Below are positions 6,592-15,231 of a DNA stretch of 18,499 nt, piece after piece (position 1 is the stretch's first letter; every line of letters begins with the position of its first letter). The DNA comes from Gammaproteobacteria bacterium (GTDB lineage: Bacteria; Pseudomonadota; Gammaproteobacteria; HK1), in assembly GCA_020444775.1 (NCBI GenBank), contig JAGRHX010000140.1:1-18499 (forward strand). Reading direction: 5' to 3'. Made by a program: the position numbers and the translations under genes. Under the pieces are notes generated by a model. That model made no database searches. It was given only the letters and a program-made list of their open reading frames with translations, and had not been told where the DNA came from.

Positions 6592-7089
6592 CTACGCAAG
6601 CGGGTCGACACCATCCAGCGCTCGACGCAGCGCTCGCCGACCACGTGATACCCGCGACTTGACGGTACCGACCGCGATACCCTCCGAATCGGCAATCTCC
6701 TCGTAGGACTCGCCGCCCAGCGCGACGCGCTCGATCAAGGCAACCTGATGACCGGGCAGCTGGCGGAGCGCGTTGGACAGCACTTGCAGATGCACCTCCT
6801 GCTCCTGGTCAGGCTGTCTGCTCGGCAAGGATCGGGACGCGATGTCGATGTCGATGTGCACCGCGTTGTGACTGGGACGTCTGAGATTCGAGACATGCAG
6901 GTTGTGCAGTATCGCGAACAGCCACGCGCGCAGATTGGTTCCAGATCGATACTGACAAGATCGAGACAGCGCCCGCTCGATGCTGTCCTGCACGAGGTCG
7001 TCAGCCTCGGTGGAATCCCGGGTGATGCTCAGTGCGTAGCGCTTGAGGTGCGGGATCCAGGCCTCTATGTTCTGGTAGACGTCATTCAT
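6592..7089 (-). CDS. ECF-type RNA polymerase sigma factor, EcfG-like
   Basis: A 165-aa sigma-70 family protein with only regions 2 and 4. Region 2 (about 10-75) includes LKRYALSITRDSTEADDLVQ then TNLRAWLFAILHNLHVSNLR. Region 4 (about 100-155) includes LPGHQVALIERVALGGESYE, EEIADSEGIAVGTVKSRVSR and a basic end, the helix-turn-helix that reads the -35 element. The ADDLVQDS...NLRAWLF pattern is like the EcfG/RpoE-type general-stress sigma factors. ATG 7089 is chosen because GGAG lies 5 nt upstream and homology starts there; the frame open to 7203 carries no family sequence. No anti-sigma factor gene (NepR-type or zinc-binding) lies beside it, which is unusual for ECF factors. The matching GGAAC...CGTT sites nearby suggest it controls the stress protein gene. 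Which ECF group it belongs to needs a profile search. Confidence 0.9.
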   Translation of the reverse strand: MNDVYQNIEAWIPHLKRYALSITRDSTEADDLVQDSIERALSRSCQYRSGTNLRAWLFAILHNLHVSNLRRPSHNAVHIDIDIASRSLPSRQPDQEQEVHLQVLSNALRQLPGHQVALIERVALGGESYEEIADSEGIAVGTVKSRVSRGRRALRRALDGVDPLA

Positions 7090-7555
7090 GGCGAGCTCCG
7101 CTTGGATGCCTTCGCTGCACACATCGTGAACGGCACACCACGCCTCGAGACCGACTGACGGTCGGCACGCCCGAGCGGCGCACGGCGATGGGATTGACGG
7201 CATGCGCGTTCCGGGATCATCGATGCGAGCACCATGCCAGGTGCAAGGCAGTACCCCGGACGCTGCGCCTGAGCGACGCCGTCAGGCATGGCATTCGGGG
7301 CTGGCGCCCCGCCATCGGCGACGCTCAGCACCTACAGGGTGACCCGGCGTGACAGAACCCCGGCTGCCATTCCAAGAACCAGATGCCCGCAACGAGGCAG
7401 AACGTGCGCAGCTGGGGGACCAGGCTGGGAGCGATGCACGGCGGCCTCCGTGCACTGACGTCAGCCGCGCTACAATGCCCGGTCAACCGTCGTCTGGCTT
7501 CGCGGGGGTCCCTCGTGGCCATGCCGGCGAAGCCCTTCATGTCGAGGATCCGTTC
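7090..7555. other. Divergent intergenic region, sigma factor / dehydratase
   Basis: About 470 bp between the divergently read sigma gene and dehydratase gene. The dehydratase frame is open back to 7349, but that part is low-complexity and precedes the ribosome site. A TACAAT hexamer at 7471-7476, 80 nt before the dehydratase start, resembles a -10 box but has no matching -35. No GGAAC...CGTT site was found here, so autoregulation of the sigma gene through that motif is not supported. Confidence 0.4.
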
Positions 7556-9427
7556 ATGCCGAGCCAGTCACCCCCTGTACTCATCGACACCAACCCCGGC
7601 CGTAGCGCCCAGACCTACGGCATCGCCCGCGAGATCGGTACCGATATCGAGCTCGCGCATGCGCCCTCGGTGGGCGTCATCGGTAACAAAGGCGACAGCC
7701 AGTGTTATCTGGGCGTGCAGCACAAGGTCGAGGTCATCCAGGCCTGTCTGCGTCGCCGCATCGGCCGGGAGAGCGGCCAGCTCGCCATGCGGCTGGTGCA
7801 GCCGGAGTACACGGTGGCCACCTCCGATGGCATGCGCAATGGCACCCGCGAGATGCGTTACTCGCTGATCGGGCGCGAGGTCACCCACGACGGCGTCTGC
7901 GAGCACCTCAGCGCGAGCGGGCTCGAGGGCACCATCGCCGTGGTTGCCTGCGACAAGCCGCCGGTCGGCACGCTGGCCGCGATCCTCGAGCACAACCGAC
8001 CGGCCATCATCATGTCCGATGGTCCGATCCACCCGGGCCGGGACTCGGTGACCGGCGAGTTGCTGGATATCGTCAGCGGTTTCCAGGCAGCGGGCAATCC
8101 GGACGAGGCGCTGAAGAAGCGCATCGCCTGCGAAGCCTGCCCCGGCTACGGAAGCTGTGGCGGCATGTTCACCTACAACACCATGCAGACCTTCATCGGC
8201 GTGGTCGGCATGCAACCACTGCACATGGTGGCCGCCCCGTCGGACGACCCGCGTCGGGTCGAGTCCTTCCCGGACGAGCTGGTCGATCACCTGAGCATGA
8301 TGATCGACAAGGGCATCACGCCGCGTGACATCGTCACCCGTGATGAGCTGCGCAACGCCGTGATCGTCGCGATGGCTATCGGCGGATCGACCAACGTGGT
8401 GCTACACGCGCCGGAGCTGGCGCGCGCCGCGGGCTTCGCGGACTTCTGGCGGGAAATCATGACACCGCAGGAATTCAACCATCTGTCCCAGCACATGGTG
8501 CCGGTGCTGGTCGATGCCCGTCCCTTCGGCCGCTACTCGATGGTCGACATCGATGAGAAAGGCGGCGTCCAGGTGATCGTCAAGGAGCTGCTGGCGGCCG
8601 GTCTGCTGAACGGCGAGACCCTGACCTGCACCGGCGAGACGCTGGCCGAGCAGGTGGCCCGGCTGAACCCGCCGGCACCGGACGGCGATGTCGTGCATAC
8701 CGTGCAGAACCCTTACAAACCAACCGGCGGGCTGCGCGTGCTGGGCGGCAATCTGTCACCGGCGTTCAGCGCCGTGCTCAAGCTCGCCGGTGTCGAGGGT
8801 GGGTTGGAAGACAATGTCTTCCGTGGCCGCGCACGGGTATTCGACGGCGAGCGTGGACTGCTCGACGCCCTGGCCGAGCATCCCGAGCGCTTTGCCAATC
8901 ACGACATGGTGATCGTCCGCTACGAGGGCCCGAGCGGTGCGCCGGGCATGCCGGAGATGCTCGATTCGACCTCGCGTATCACCACCTTGTGCCGGGAGCG
9001 TGGCATCGTCGTCGGGCTGATGACCGATGCGCGCTTCTCAGGCGGCTCGGTCGGGCTGGTGATCGGGCATGTCGGTCCAGAGGCGGCGCTGGGGGGGCCA
9101 ATTGCGTTCATCGAGGATGGCGATGAGATCGTCGTCGATCTGAACAGCAACGAGCTCAATTGTCCGGCGCTCGAGGACGCCGGATTGTTGCAGGCGCGCA
9201 AAGCCGCATGGCAGAAGACGGTGGATGCAAATGATGGCATGCATCCGTCCTGCGGCATGGCCGACACCCGTTTGTTGAATCGGATGCGGCGCTCGGCAGT
9301 GTCGGCCATTCATGGCGCCGGCATGCACCCGGACCGACAGCTCTGGGTCAAGGCGCCTCGCGCGGCCGAGCGTTCCGGCTTCGTGCCCAAGAACAAGTGG
9401 CGTCCGGGTCTGGAAAAGGCATTCTGA
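7556..9427 (+). CDS. IlvD/Edd-family Fe-S dehydratase
   Basis: A 623-aa cytoplasmic enzyme of the dihydroxyacid/6-phosphogluconate dehydratase family, which removes water from a sugar acid or 2,3-dihydroxy acid to give a 2-keto acid, using an Fe-S cluster. Three cysteines stand where the family holds its cluster: Cys50 (GDSQC), Cys132 (ACDK) and Cys201 (GYGSCGGMF). Other family marks are SDGM then RYSLIGRE (90-108), DGPIHPG (155-161), DIDEKGGVQVIVKELL, YEGPSGAPGMPEML and DARFSGGSVGLVIGHVGPEA, the last with the active-site serine. The sequence departs from standard IlvD (GNKGDSQC instead of the TPCN-type segment; CDKPPVG instead of CDKTxPG), so it is probably a paralogue with another substrate, perhaps a sugar acid. 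ATG 7556 is favoured by GAGGA 7 nt upstream. A hairpin follows the stop by about 20 bp. Confidence 0.85.
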   Translation: MPSQSPPVLIDTNPGRSAQTYGIAREIGTDIELAHAPSVGVIGNKGDSQCYLGVQHKVEVIQACLRRRIGRESGQLAMRLVQPEYTVATSDGMRNGTREMRYSLIGREVTHDGVCEHLSASGLEGTIAVVACDKPPVGTLAAILEHNRPAIIMSDGPIHPGRDSVTGELLDIVSGFQAAGNPDEALKKRIACEACPGYGSCGGMFTYNTMQTFIGVVGMQPLHMVAAPSDDPRRVESFPDELVDHLSMMIDKGITPRDIVTRDELRNAVIVAMAIGGSTNVVLHAPELARAAGFADFWREIMTPQEFNHLSQHMVPVLVDARPFGRYSMVDIDEKGGVQVIVKELLAAGLLNGETLTCTGETLAEQVARLNPPAPDGDVVHTVQNPYKPTGGLRVLGGNLSPAFSAVLKLAGVEGGLEDNVFRGRARVFDGERGLLDALAEHPERFANHDMVIVRYEGPSGAPGMPEMLDSTSRITTLCRERGIVVGLMTDARFSGGSVGLVIGHVGPEAALGGPIAFIEDGDEIVVDLNSNELNCPALEDAGLLQARKAAWQKTVDANDGMHPSCGMADTRLLNRMRRSAVSAIHGAGMHPDRQLWVKAPRAAERSGFVPKNKWRPGLEKAF

Positions 9428-9803
9428 CCCCACGATAACGGTGGAACCGTCGCCGGGGCTTGCCCGGCGACGCTACCGACCGCCCCTCGGACCGCGCTCC
9501 CAACGCGTCACGGCTGTTCAGCACACATCGTGACATCGACCCGATACAAAAGAACGAACAACGGGCAGTATCCGGCCGGAATCTGCGTGAACGTCGAAGG
9601 AAGAAGGGGTCGAATGAAGAACTGATCGCCGCGGCACATCATGAAAGTGCGGCCTCCACCAGTCGTCCACCTTCGACATTCGATTGCGCCGCGCGGAATC
9701 ACTTTGCTAGCATCGGTTGGATGGTCGCCTCATCCGCGCGGATGCATCTCGTCGTTGCACGCGTTTTCCGGCCACATTCCGCCCCAGACCCTGGAGGTTC
9801 ACC
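9428..9803. other. Intergenic gap before the monooxygenase/TRAP operon
   Basis: 376 bp. It holds the hairpin at 9448-9472 and a modest sigma-70-like promoter candidate (TTGCGC at 9684-9689, 18 nt, TAGCAT at 9708-9713) about 90 nt before the first monooxygenase start. No coding frame here has a ribosome site and recognisable content. Confidence 0.4.
9448..9472 (+). terminator. GC-rich hairpin after the dehydratase gene
   Basis: CGTCGCCGGG (9448-9457), loop GCTTG, CCCGGCGACG (9463-9472): a perfect 10-bp stem beginning 20 nt after the dehydratase stop. No T-run follows. Its place suggests transcript end formation or 3'-end protection, separating the dehydratase from the next operon. Confidence 0.6.
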
Positions 9804-10892
9804 ATGGAATTCGGGGCCATGTTGTTGCTTTCCCGCCCACAGGGACGGTCACAGGCGGATGTATATCGACAGGCGCTCGAACAGATCGAGCATGCGGAAG
9901 CGCTCGGCTTCGATGCCGTGTGGCTGGCTGAGCACCACTTCTCGCCTTACGGCCAGTGTCCCAGCACGCTGACCATGGCCGCGCACGTCGCGGCCCGTAC
10001 GCGGCGCGTGCGTATCGGCACCGCCGTCATCATCCTGCCATTCTGGAATCCCGTTCTGGTCGCCGAGGAGGCAGCGCTGGTCGATCAGCTCAGCGATGGA
10101 CGCCTGGACCTCGGTATCGGCCGCGGCTATCAGTGGCACGAGTTCCAGGGCTTCAATCTGTCCATGGAGGAGAGCCGCACGCGATTCCTGGAAAGCGTGG
10201 ACATCATCCGCAAGGCCTTCGTAGAGGACCGTTTCGACTACCAAGGTGAGCATTATCGGTTCCGCGATCTCAGCGTCGACCCCAAACCCCTGCAGCAACC
10301 CCATCCGCCGATCTGGGTAGCCGGTGTCAGTCCACAGACCATTGCCTGGATTGCCGAGAACGGCTTCTACAGGCTGAGCGCGGCGACCAAGACGCTCGAG
10401 CAGCTGAAACGTGACGATGCCCTGTTCCAGGATGCGCTGCGCAAGGCCGGTCGTCCGCCACCGGACAAGAATCCGCTGCTGCGCATCGTCCATGTCGGCG
10501 AGGACGAACACAGCTGCCGGGCGGACATGGAGGAACCGATCCGCTGGTTCTTCGCCATGCAGGAGCGGATCGTGCGCCCACCCCAGTGGGACGATCTACC
10601 GGACCAATATGCATACTACCGAAGGGCTTTCTCCAAGCTCGGCAACATCGACTACGATTTCGCGACCCGTCATCAGATGCTGGTCGGCAGCGCCGAGGAC
10701 GTGACCCGGCGACTGATCGACCTGCACGACGGTCTGGGATTCAACCATCTCATGTGTCAGTTCGCACTCGGCATGCTGTCACACGAGAAGACCATGCAGT
10801 CCATGGAACGGTTTGCACGGGACGTGATGCCGGTGCTACGACAACGGCACGCACAGACCCGAGAGGCAGACGCCACGAATGCCGCCTCATGA
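9804..10892 (+). CDS. LLM-class (luciferase-like) flavin-dependent monooxygenase, first copy
   Basis: A 362-aa TIM-barrel oxidoreductase that uses reduced FMN (or possibly F420) and O2. Family marks: GFDAVWLAEHHFSPYG (35-50), AARTRRVRIGTAVIILPFWN (63-82), PVLVAEEAALVDQLSDGRLD (83-102), LGIGRGYQWHEFQGF (103-117), HPPIWVAGVSP in the middle, and GFNHLMCQFALG near the end. Start ATG 9804 has GGAGG 6 nt upstream. It is the first gene of a + strand block with a TAXI-TRAP transporter, a second luciferase-like enzyme and a CoA-transferase. It aligns without gaps with the second copy (14161-15225) over the first 120 residues, so the two are paralogues. No flavin reductase is encoded in the window. The substrate cannot be told from sequence. 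Confidence 0.92.
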   Translation: MEFGAMLLLSRPQGRSQADVYRQALEQIEHAEALGFDAVWLAEHHFSPYGQCPSTLTMAAHVAARTRRVRIGTAVIILPFWNPVLVAEEAALVDQLSDGRLDLGIGRGYQWHEFQGFNLSMEESRTRFLESVDIIRKAFVEDRFDYQGEHYRFRDLSVDPKPLQQPHPPIWVAGVSPQTIAWIAENGFYRLSAATKTLEQLKRDDALFQDALRKAGRPPPDKNPLLRIVHVGEDEHSCRADMEEPIRWFFAMQERIVRPPQWDDLPDQYAYYRRAFSKLGNIDYDFATRHQMLVGSAEDVTRRLIDLHDGLGFNHLMCQFALGMLSHEKTMQSMERFARDVMPVLRQRHAQTREADATNAAS

Positions 10893-10977
10893 CGAGCAGC
10901 ACGCGTTCAGAACGATAAACGACGACAACCACCATCGAACGGCCGCTGCGTGTCCGCGCCGGCCTGGGAGGACCACC

Positions 10978-11985
10978 ATGTTTGCATGCATTCGCGGCGC
11001 CGCGACCCTTGCGGTCGGGCTCGGCCTTGCGCTGGGCGGCGCAACCGGCCTGGTGAACGATGCCCAAGCGCAGACCCGCTACGCGGTCGCCACGGGATCG
11101 CCGACCAGCGGCTACTACCGGCTCTTCTCACCCGCCGCCGAATACATCAACCGGAACTCCGAGAAGATACGCCTGACTCCGCTGTCCACCGACGGCAGCA
11201 CCGAGAACTGCCGCCGTGTGGGCGGGGGCGACATCAAGTTCGGCATGTGCACGACGCTCGACCTGCCCAACGCCTGGAACGGCCGCGAGCCGTTTCCGGA
11301 GGCGTTGCGCGACATCCGTACCGCGGGCCCCGATCTGGGCGCCATCGTCATGCATTTCATGGTCCGTAAGGACTCCGGCGTGAACAGCTTCGCGGACCTC
11401 GCCGGCAAGGCCTTCGGCTGCGGCGCCCCCGGGTCCAGCGCCACCCAGATCTGCAAGGACGTGCTCACCCAGCTCGGCCTCATCGACAAGGTGGACGTGG
11501 TCGAGCTGCCCTTCGACCAGCTCGGCGACATGGTCTCGAATCGAGACATCGTCGGCATGTCACGCGGCATGATCGGATTGCCCGCGGGCTTTGCACAGGA
11601 GCTCAACACTCGGGTGCCGCTTCGGGTGCTCGATGTCAGCGTGATCACCGACGACGCCGCCAAGCTCAAGGAGATGCCCTCGGTCAGCAAGATGACCATC
11701 CCCGCCGGCACCTATGACTGGCAACCGGAGCCCATCAACACGATCTGGGTAGGCAGCTACTTCATCGTCAACAAGAACGTGCCCGATGACGACGTCTACG
11801 AGTTCGTGCGACTGGTGAATTCCCAGGGCATGGTCGACCACATGCAAACGGCTTTCAAGGCACATGGATTCTATCCACGTAACAAGGACCCGCTGAGCGG
11901 GCTGCTGGTGCCGTTGCATCCCGGCGCGGAACGGTTCTGGAAGAGCACCGGGGTGTCGATCCCGGCCCCCGCATTGGGCGACTGA
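10978..11985 (+). CDS. TAXI-family TRAP transporter solute-binding protein
   Basis: A 335-aa secreted or periplasmic receptor. Residues 1-31 form a signal peptide: basic start, hydrophobic AATLAVGLGLALGGATGLV, cleavage likely after AQA (29-31). The mature protein begins QTRYAVATGSPTSGYYRLFS, the TAXI-type ligand fold opening, and contains STDGSTENCRRVGGGDIKFG, the family's typical loop. TAXI receptors bind small organic acids or amino acids and deliver them to a TRAP permease driven by an ion gradient. ATG 10978 is chosen for GGGAGGA 5 nt upstream and the signal peptide; the open frame reaches back to 10879 and overlaps the upstream gene, but has no leader there. It lies 85 bp after the first monooxygenase and 126 bp before its permease, with a hairpin between. 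Confidence 0.92.
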   Translation: MFACIRGAATLAVGLGLALGGATGLVNDAQAQTRYAVATGSPTSGYYRLFSPAAEYINRNSEKIRLTPLSTDGSTENCRRVGGGDIKFGMCTTLDLPNAWNGREPFPEALRDIRTAGPDLGAIVMHFMVRKDSGVNSFADLAGKAFGCGAPGSSATQICKDVLTQLGLIDKVDVVELPFDQLGDMVSNRDIVGMSRGMIGLPAGFAQELNTRVPLRVLDVSVITDDAAKLKEMPSVSKMTIPAGTYDWQPEPINTIWVGSYFIVNKNVPDDDVYEFVRLVNSQGMVDHMQTAFKAHGFYPRNKDPLSGLLVPLHPGAERFWKSTGVSIPAPALGD

Positions 11986-12018
11986 GTCCGACGCCTGAGT
12001 CGAACGACTGAACTGGAC

Positions 12019-12052
12019 GCCTGACCGGCCGCGCTCGTCGGCCCGGTCAGGC
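12019..12052 (+). promoter_or_regulatory. Intra-operon hairpin between receptor and permease
   Basis: GCCTGACCGG (12019-12028) pairs perfectly with CCGGTCAGGC (12043-12052). The loop contains a further CCG/CGG pairing, so the full stem may reach 13 bp with one bulge. It begins 33 nt after the receptor stop and ends 59 nt before the permease start. Such hairpins often protect the 3' end of receptor mRNA or cause partial termination, so that more receptor than permease is made. No T-run follows. Confidence 0.6.
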
Positions 12053-12111
12053 CTGTCCGCCCCACTGCCAGACCTCGGCTACCCCGGCAACCACGGGGAG
12101 GTTGGTTCGTC

Positions 12112-14079
12112 ATGCGTCAGATCATCGCCAGAATCATGGATCTGCCTTCGCCGCGAGAGCTCGAAGGCTGGCACGATCGGATCTACCTGGCGCTGTGCTT
12201 CGCGCTGGTCGGGCTGGTCTTCTATCACGCCGGCCCCGCGTTTCTCGGCCGTGTCACCACCGAGTACGGTCGCGGCCTGTTCCTGGTCATCGTCTACGCG
12301 ATGGTCTTGATCCGCTATCCGGCGATGCCTGCCGCCGACGGCCCACGTGTACCGTGGTACGACTGGCTGCTGGTCGTCATCAGCACCCTGGCCATCGGCT
12401 ACTGGATCGTCGAGTTCAGACCCCTGATGGCGCGAATCGGCGCCCCAACACCGGCGGATCTGGTGTTCGGCAGCGCCGCGGTGCTGATCTCGCTCGAAGC
12501 CGCGCGACGCGCGTTGGGCTGGGCGGTCACCCTGGTGAGCGCGCTGGCGCTGCTGTACGGCTTGTTCGGCAACCACTTCCCTATCGAGAGTTTCGCCCAT
12601 CAGGGGTTGAGCTGGGCAACGCTCATCAACGGCATCTATTCGCTGAACGGCATCTTCGGCTTCGTGCTCAACGTGATCATGACCTTCATCGTGATGTTCG
12701 TGATCGTCGGCGCGATGCTCGAGGCCTTTGGCGCCGGCGTGCTGCTCACCGAGCTGCCGTTCGCACTGTTTGGTCGCTTCCCCGGTGGGCCGGGTATCGC
12801 CGCGGTTACCGGTAGCACCATGTTCGGCATGATCTCGGGCAGCGCGACCGCGAACACCGCAGCCACCGGCGCCTTCACGATTCCGATCATGAAGCGAGCC
12901 GGCTATCCACCACATATCGCCGGTGCCATCGAGCCTGCCGCCTCAACCGGCGGCATGTTCATGCCACCGGTGATGGGCGCCGGCGCGTTCATCATGGCCG
13001 ATCTCACAGGCGTGCCCTATCTGCAGATCGTTGCGATCAGCGTGGCGCCGGCACTGATCTACTTCTTCTCCGTCGCGGTCGCCTGTTACACCGAGGCCGG
13101 ACGCCACGGCATCAGACCACTCAGCGCCGAGGACCGACCGGATCTCGGCCCGCTGTTGCGACGGGGCTGGTACTTCGTGCTGCCGGTGGTGTTGCTCATC
13201 TATCTGATGGTCGACGGCTACACGCCACCGCGAGCAGCCTGGTGGGCGGTCATCGCCACCCTGGTGCTGTCGGTGGGCGCTCGGGCCATCGGCCGAAGAA
13301 GACGCGAGCAACGCGTCAGCGAGATGGGACGCGAGGTGCTGTGGGACATCGGCAAGGGCATCCGCCTGGCCGGTGGCTCGGCGCTGGTGGTGGCGGCGTT
13401 GACCGGGGCGATCGGCATCATCGTCTCGGTGGTCTTCCAGACCGGCGTCGGCTTCATGCTGACCTCGTCCATACTCGATATCACCGGCGGGCATATGTTC
13501 CTCGCGATCGTGATGTCACTGTTGCTCTCGTACGTGCTGGGGATGGGCATGCCGGTGACGGCGGTGTACGTGCTGCTCGCGGTGCTGTTCGCGCCGGCGC
13601 TGAAGTCCATGGGCATGCCGCTGCTCGCGGCGCACATGATGCTGTTCTGGTTCAGTCAGAGCGCCAACATCTCGCCACCGGTCGCCATCGCGGCGTTCGT
13701 CGGCGCAGGTATCGCCAAGGCGGATCCGATGAAGACCTGCATGGCAGCATTCCGCTATTCAATGTTCCTGTTCATCATGCCGCTGCTGTTCGTGTACACA
13801 CCGATCCTGATGCCGGATGGCATGACCTGGACAGTGGCGATGATCATCGCGGGGGCGCTGCTCAGCACGATTCCGTTCTCGGCCAGCTTCTCCGGGTTCC
13901 TGCTTCGCCGCCTCGCCACCTGGGAGCGAGCGGTGTTGCTGTGCACCGCGATCGGACTGGTCTTCCCGCAAGCCGCGGTGACCGCGGTGGCGCTGGCGAC
14001 ATTCCTGCTGCTGCTGTGGCATCTGGCCAGACCCGTCCCGGGACACGCCGCCGCCGGCGCGGTCGGCGGTTCCGACTGA
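12112..14079 (+). CDS. TRAP transporter permease, fused small and large subunits (DctQM type)
   Basis: A 655-aa inner-membrane protein. The N-terminal part (about 20-155) has several membrane helices (IYLALCFALVGLVFYHA, GLFLVIVYAMVLI, WLLVVISTLAIGYWI, VTLVSALALLYGL) and stands for the small subunit. The rest is DctM-like, with ISGSATANTAATGAFTIP (241-258), STGGMFMPPVMGAGAFIMA (278-296) and the second-repeat counterpart NISPPVAIAAFVGAGIAKAD (from 519). Fused permeases of this kind normally pair with TAXI receptors, and one is encoded just upstream. ATG 12112 has GGGGAGG 10 nt upstream, a little far; ATG at codon 9 is an alternative. Import is expected to use a Na+ or H+ gradient, as known for TRAP systems. 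The stop is 81 bp before the second luciferase-like gene. Confidence 0.93.
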   Translation: MRQIIARIMDLPSPRELEGWHDRIYLALCFALVGLVFYHAGPAFLGRVTTEYGRGLFLVIVYAMVLIRYPAMPAADGPRVPWYDWLLVVISTLAIGYWIVEFRPLMARIGAPTPADLVFGSAAVLISLEAARRALGWAVTLVSALALLYGLFGNHFPIESFAHQGLSWATLINGIYSLNGIFGFVLNVIMTFIVMFVIVGAMLEAFGAGVLLTELPFALFGRFPGGPGIAAVTGSTMFGMISGSATANTAATGAFTIPIMKRAGYPPHIAGAIEPAASTGGMFMPPVMGAGAFIMADLTGVPYLQIVAISVAPALIYFFSVAVACYTEAGRHGIRPLSAEDRPDLGPLLRRGWYFVLPVVLLIYLMVDGYTPPRAAWWAVIATLVLSVGARAIGRRRREQRVSEMGREVLWDIGKGIRLAGGSALVVAALTGAIGIIVSVVFQTGVGFMLTSSILDITGGHMFLAIVMSLLLSYVLGMGMPVTAVYVLLAVLFAPALKSMGMPLLAAHMMLFWFSQSANISPPVAIAAFVGAGIAKADPMKTCMAAFRYSMFLFIMPLLFVYTPILMPDGMTWTVAMIIAGALLSTIPFSASFSGFLLRRLATWERAVLLCTAIGLVFPQAAVTAVALATFLLLLWHLARPVPGHAAAGAVGGSD

Positions 14080-14160
14080 GATCACGACCCGACCACGGCT
14101 CTGGATCACGGCCCCGGACCAAGGGCCTGCGCCCGGCCGTCGAACACGAGGAGCTTGACG

Positions 14161-15225
14161 ATGGCACGTTTCGGTCTGTTCCTGCATGCATCCGATCGGC
14201 AGGTGCCACGCGATCGATTGTTCGAAGAGCTCAGCGAGGAGGCAGTGCTCGCCGAGTCGGTCGGTTTCGAGGCGTGCCTGATCGCCGAGCACCATCAAAG
14301 CCCGAACGGTCACTATCCCGCGCCACTGATGCTGGCCGCGGCCATCGCCGCGCGCACCCAGCGTATCCGGGTCGGCTCCAGCGTGCTGCTGGCGCCCTTG
14401 TATCACCCGGTGCATCTGGCCGAGGAGAGCGCGATGCTGGATGTCATCTCCAGCGGCCGAGCGATCCTGGGCTTGGGGATCGGCTACTCACCACGTGACT
14501 TCGATCCCTTCGGCGTGTCACTCGGTGAGCGGGCCAGCCGCATGGAAGACCACCTGCGTTTCCTGAAGCAGGCCTGGACCCGAGACCATGTGAGCTTCGA
14601 CGGCAAGCACTACAGTTTCGAGGACGTATCCATACATCCAAAGCCCGTGCAGCAACCGCACCCGCCCATCTGGGTGGGTGGCGCGGTGCCGCGTGCCATC
14701 GACCGCGCCGCGCGCTACGGCGATGCATGGATCGGCTTTCCGTTCTACGACGTCGACGGCGTCGCCGAGCGGGCCAAGCTGTATCGAGAACGCGCCGCCG
14801 TGCACGGCCGCGGCGCCACCGTGGCGCTACGACGCGACGTCTGGGTGGCGCAGGACCGGGACACGGCGTTCGCCGAGTACCGACCTGCCATCGAGTCCTT
14901 CCAACGCTTCATGCGCGAGCTGCACAGCGCCGACGCCTGGTTTCGAGAGCTACACGATCGCGACGCGCAGGAGCAGGTGGTGACCGAACGGCTGCTGCTC
15001 GGCACCCCCGAGGACTGCGTTCGCACGGCCCGGCGCTACATCGAGCAGGCCGGCGTGGACTGGTTCATCATGCGTTTCCGTCAGCCTGACGGTCCCTCGC
15101 ACGAGAAGGTGATGCGCGCCATCGAGCTGTTCGGACGCGAGGTGGTGTCCAAGCTCGCGCCCGCCACGCCGCCGGATTCGATGCTCGCCGACCCGATCGG
15201 TGGAGCCTGTGAGCGCACGGAGTAG
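14161..15225 (+). CDS. LLM-class (luciferase-like) flavin-dependent monooxygenase, second copy
   Basis: A 354-aa TIM-barrel flavin enzyme. Family marks: GFEACLIAEHHQSPNG (35-50), AARTQRIRVGSSVLLAPLYH (63-82), AEESAMLDVISSGRAILGLG (87-106), GYSPRDFDPFG (108-118), HPPIWVGGAVPRAI, and a C-terminal VDWFIMRFRQP. It aligns residue for residue with the first copy over the first 120 positions (shared AEHH.SP.G, AART.R.R.G, PV..AEE.A). The two could be subunits of one heteromeric enzyme, as in luciferase LuxAB, or act on successive substrates. ATG 14161 has GAGGAG 7 nt upstream; an in-frame TTG at 14155 is too close to it. Only 6 nt separate its stop from the CoA-transferase start, so the two are cotranscribed. 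Confidence 0.92.
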   Translation: MARFGLFLHASDRQVPRDRLFEELSEEAVLAESVGFEACLIAEHHQSPNGHYPAPLMLAAAIAARTQRIRVGSSVLLAPLYHPVHLAEESAMLDVISSGRAILGLGIGYSPRDFDPFGVSLGERASRMEDHLRFLKQAWTRDHVSFDGKHYSFEDVSIHPKPVQQPHPPIWVGGAVPRAIDRAARYGDAWIGFPFYDVDGVAERAKLYRERAAVHGRGATVALRRDVWVAQDRDTAFAEYRPAIESFQRFMRELHSADAWFRELHDRDAQEQVVTERLLLGTPEDCVRTARRYIEQAGVDWFIMRFRQPDGPSHEKVMRAIELFGREVVSKLAPATPPDSMLADPIGGACERTE

Positions 15226-15231
15226 CCGAGC

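Noticed and set aside
6163..6648. Plus-strand open frame of 161 codons crossing the stress-protein/sigma gap.
   Set aside because: The translation is arginine- and histidine-rich, begins inside the perfect inverted repeat and runs antisense into the sigma gene; no ribosome site or family resemblance.
9610..9684. Seven-base inverted repeat TCGAATG / CATTCGA in the gap before the first monooxygenase.
   Set aside because: Short arms more than 60 bp apart; expected by chance.
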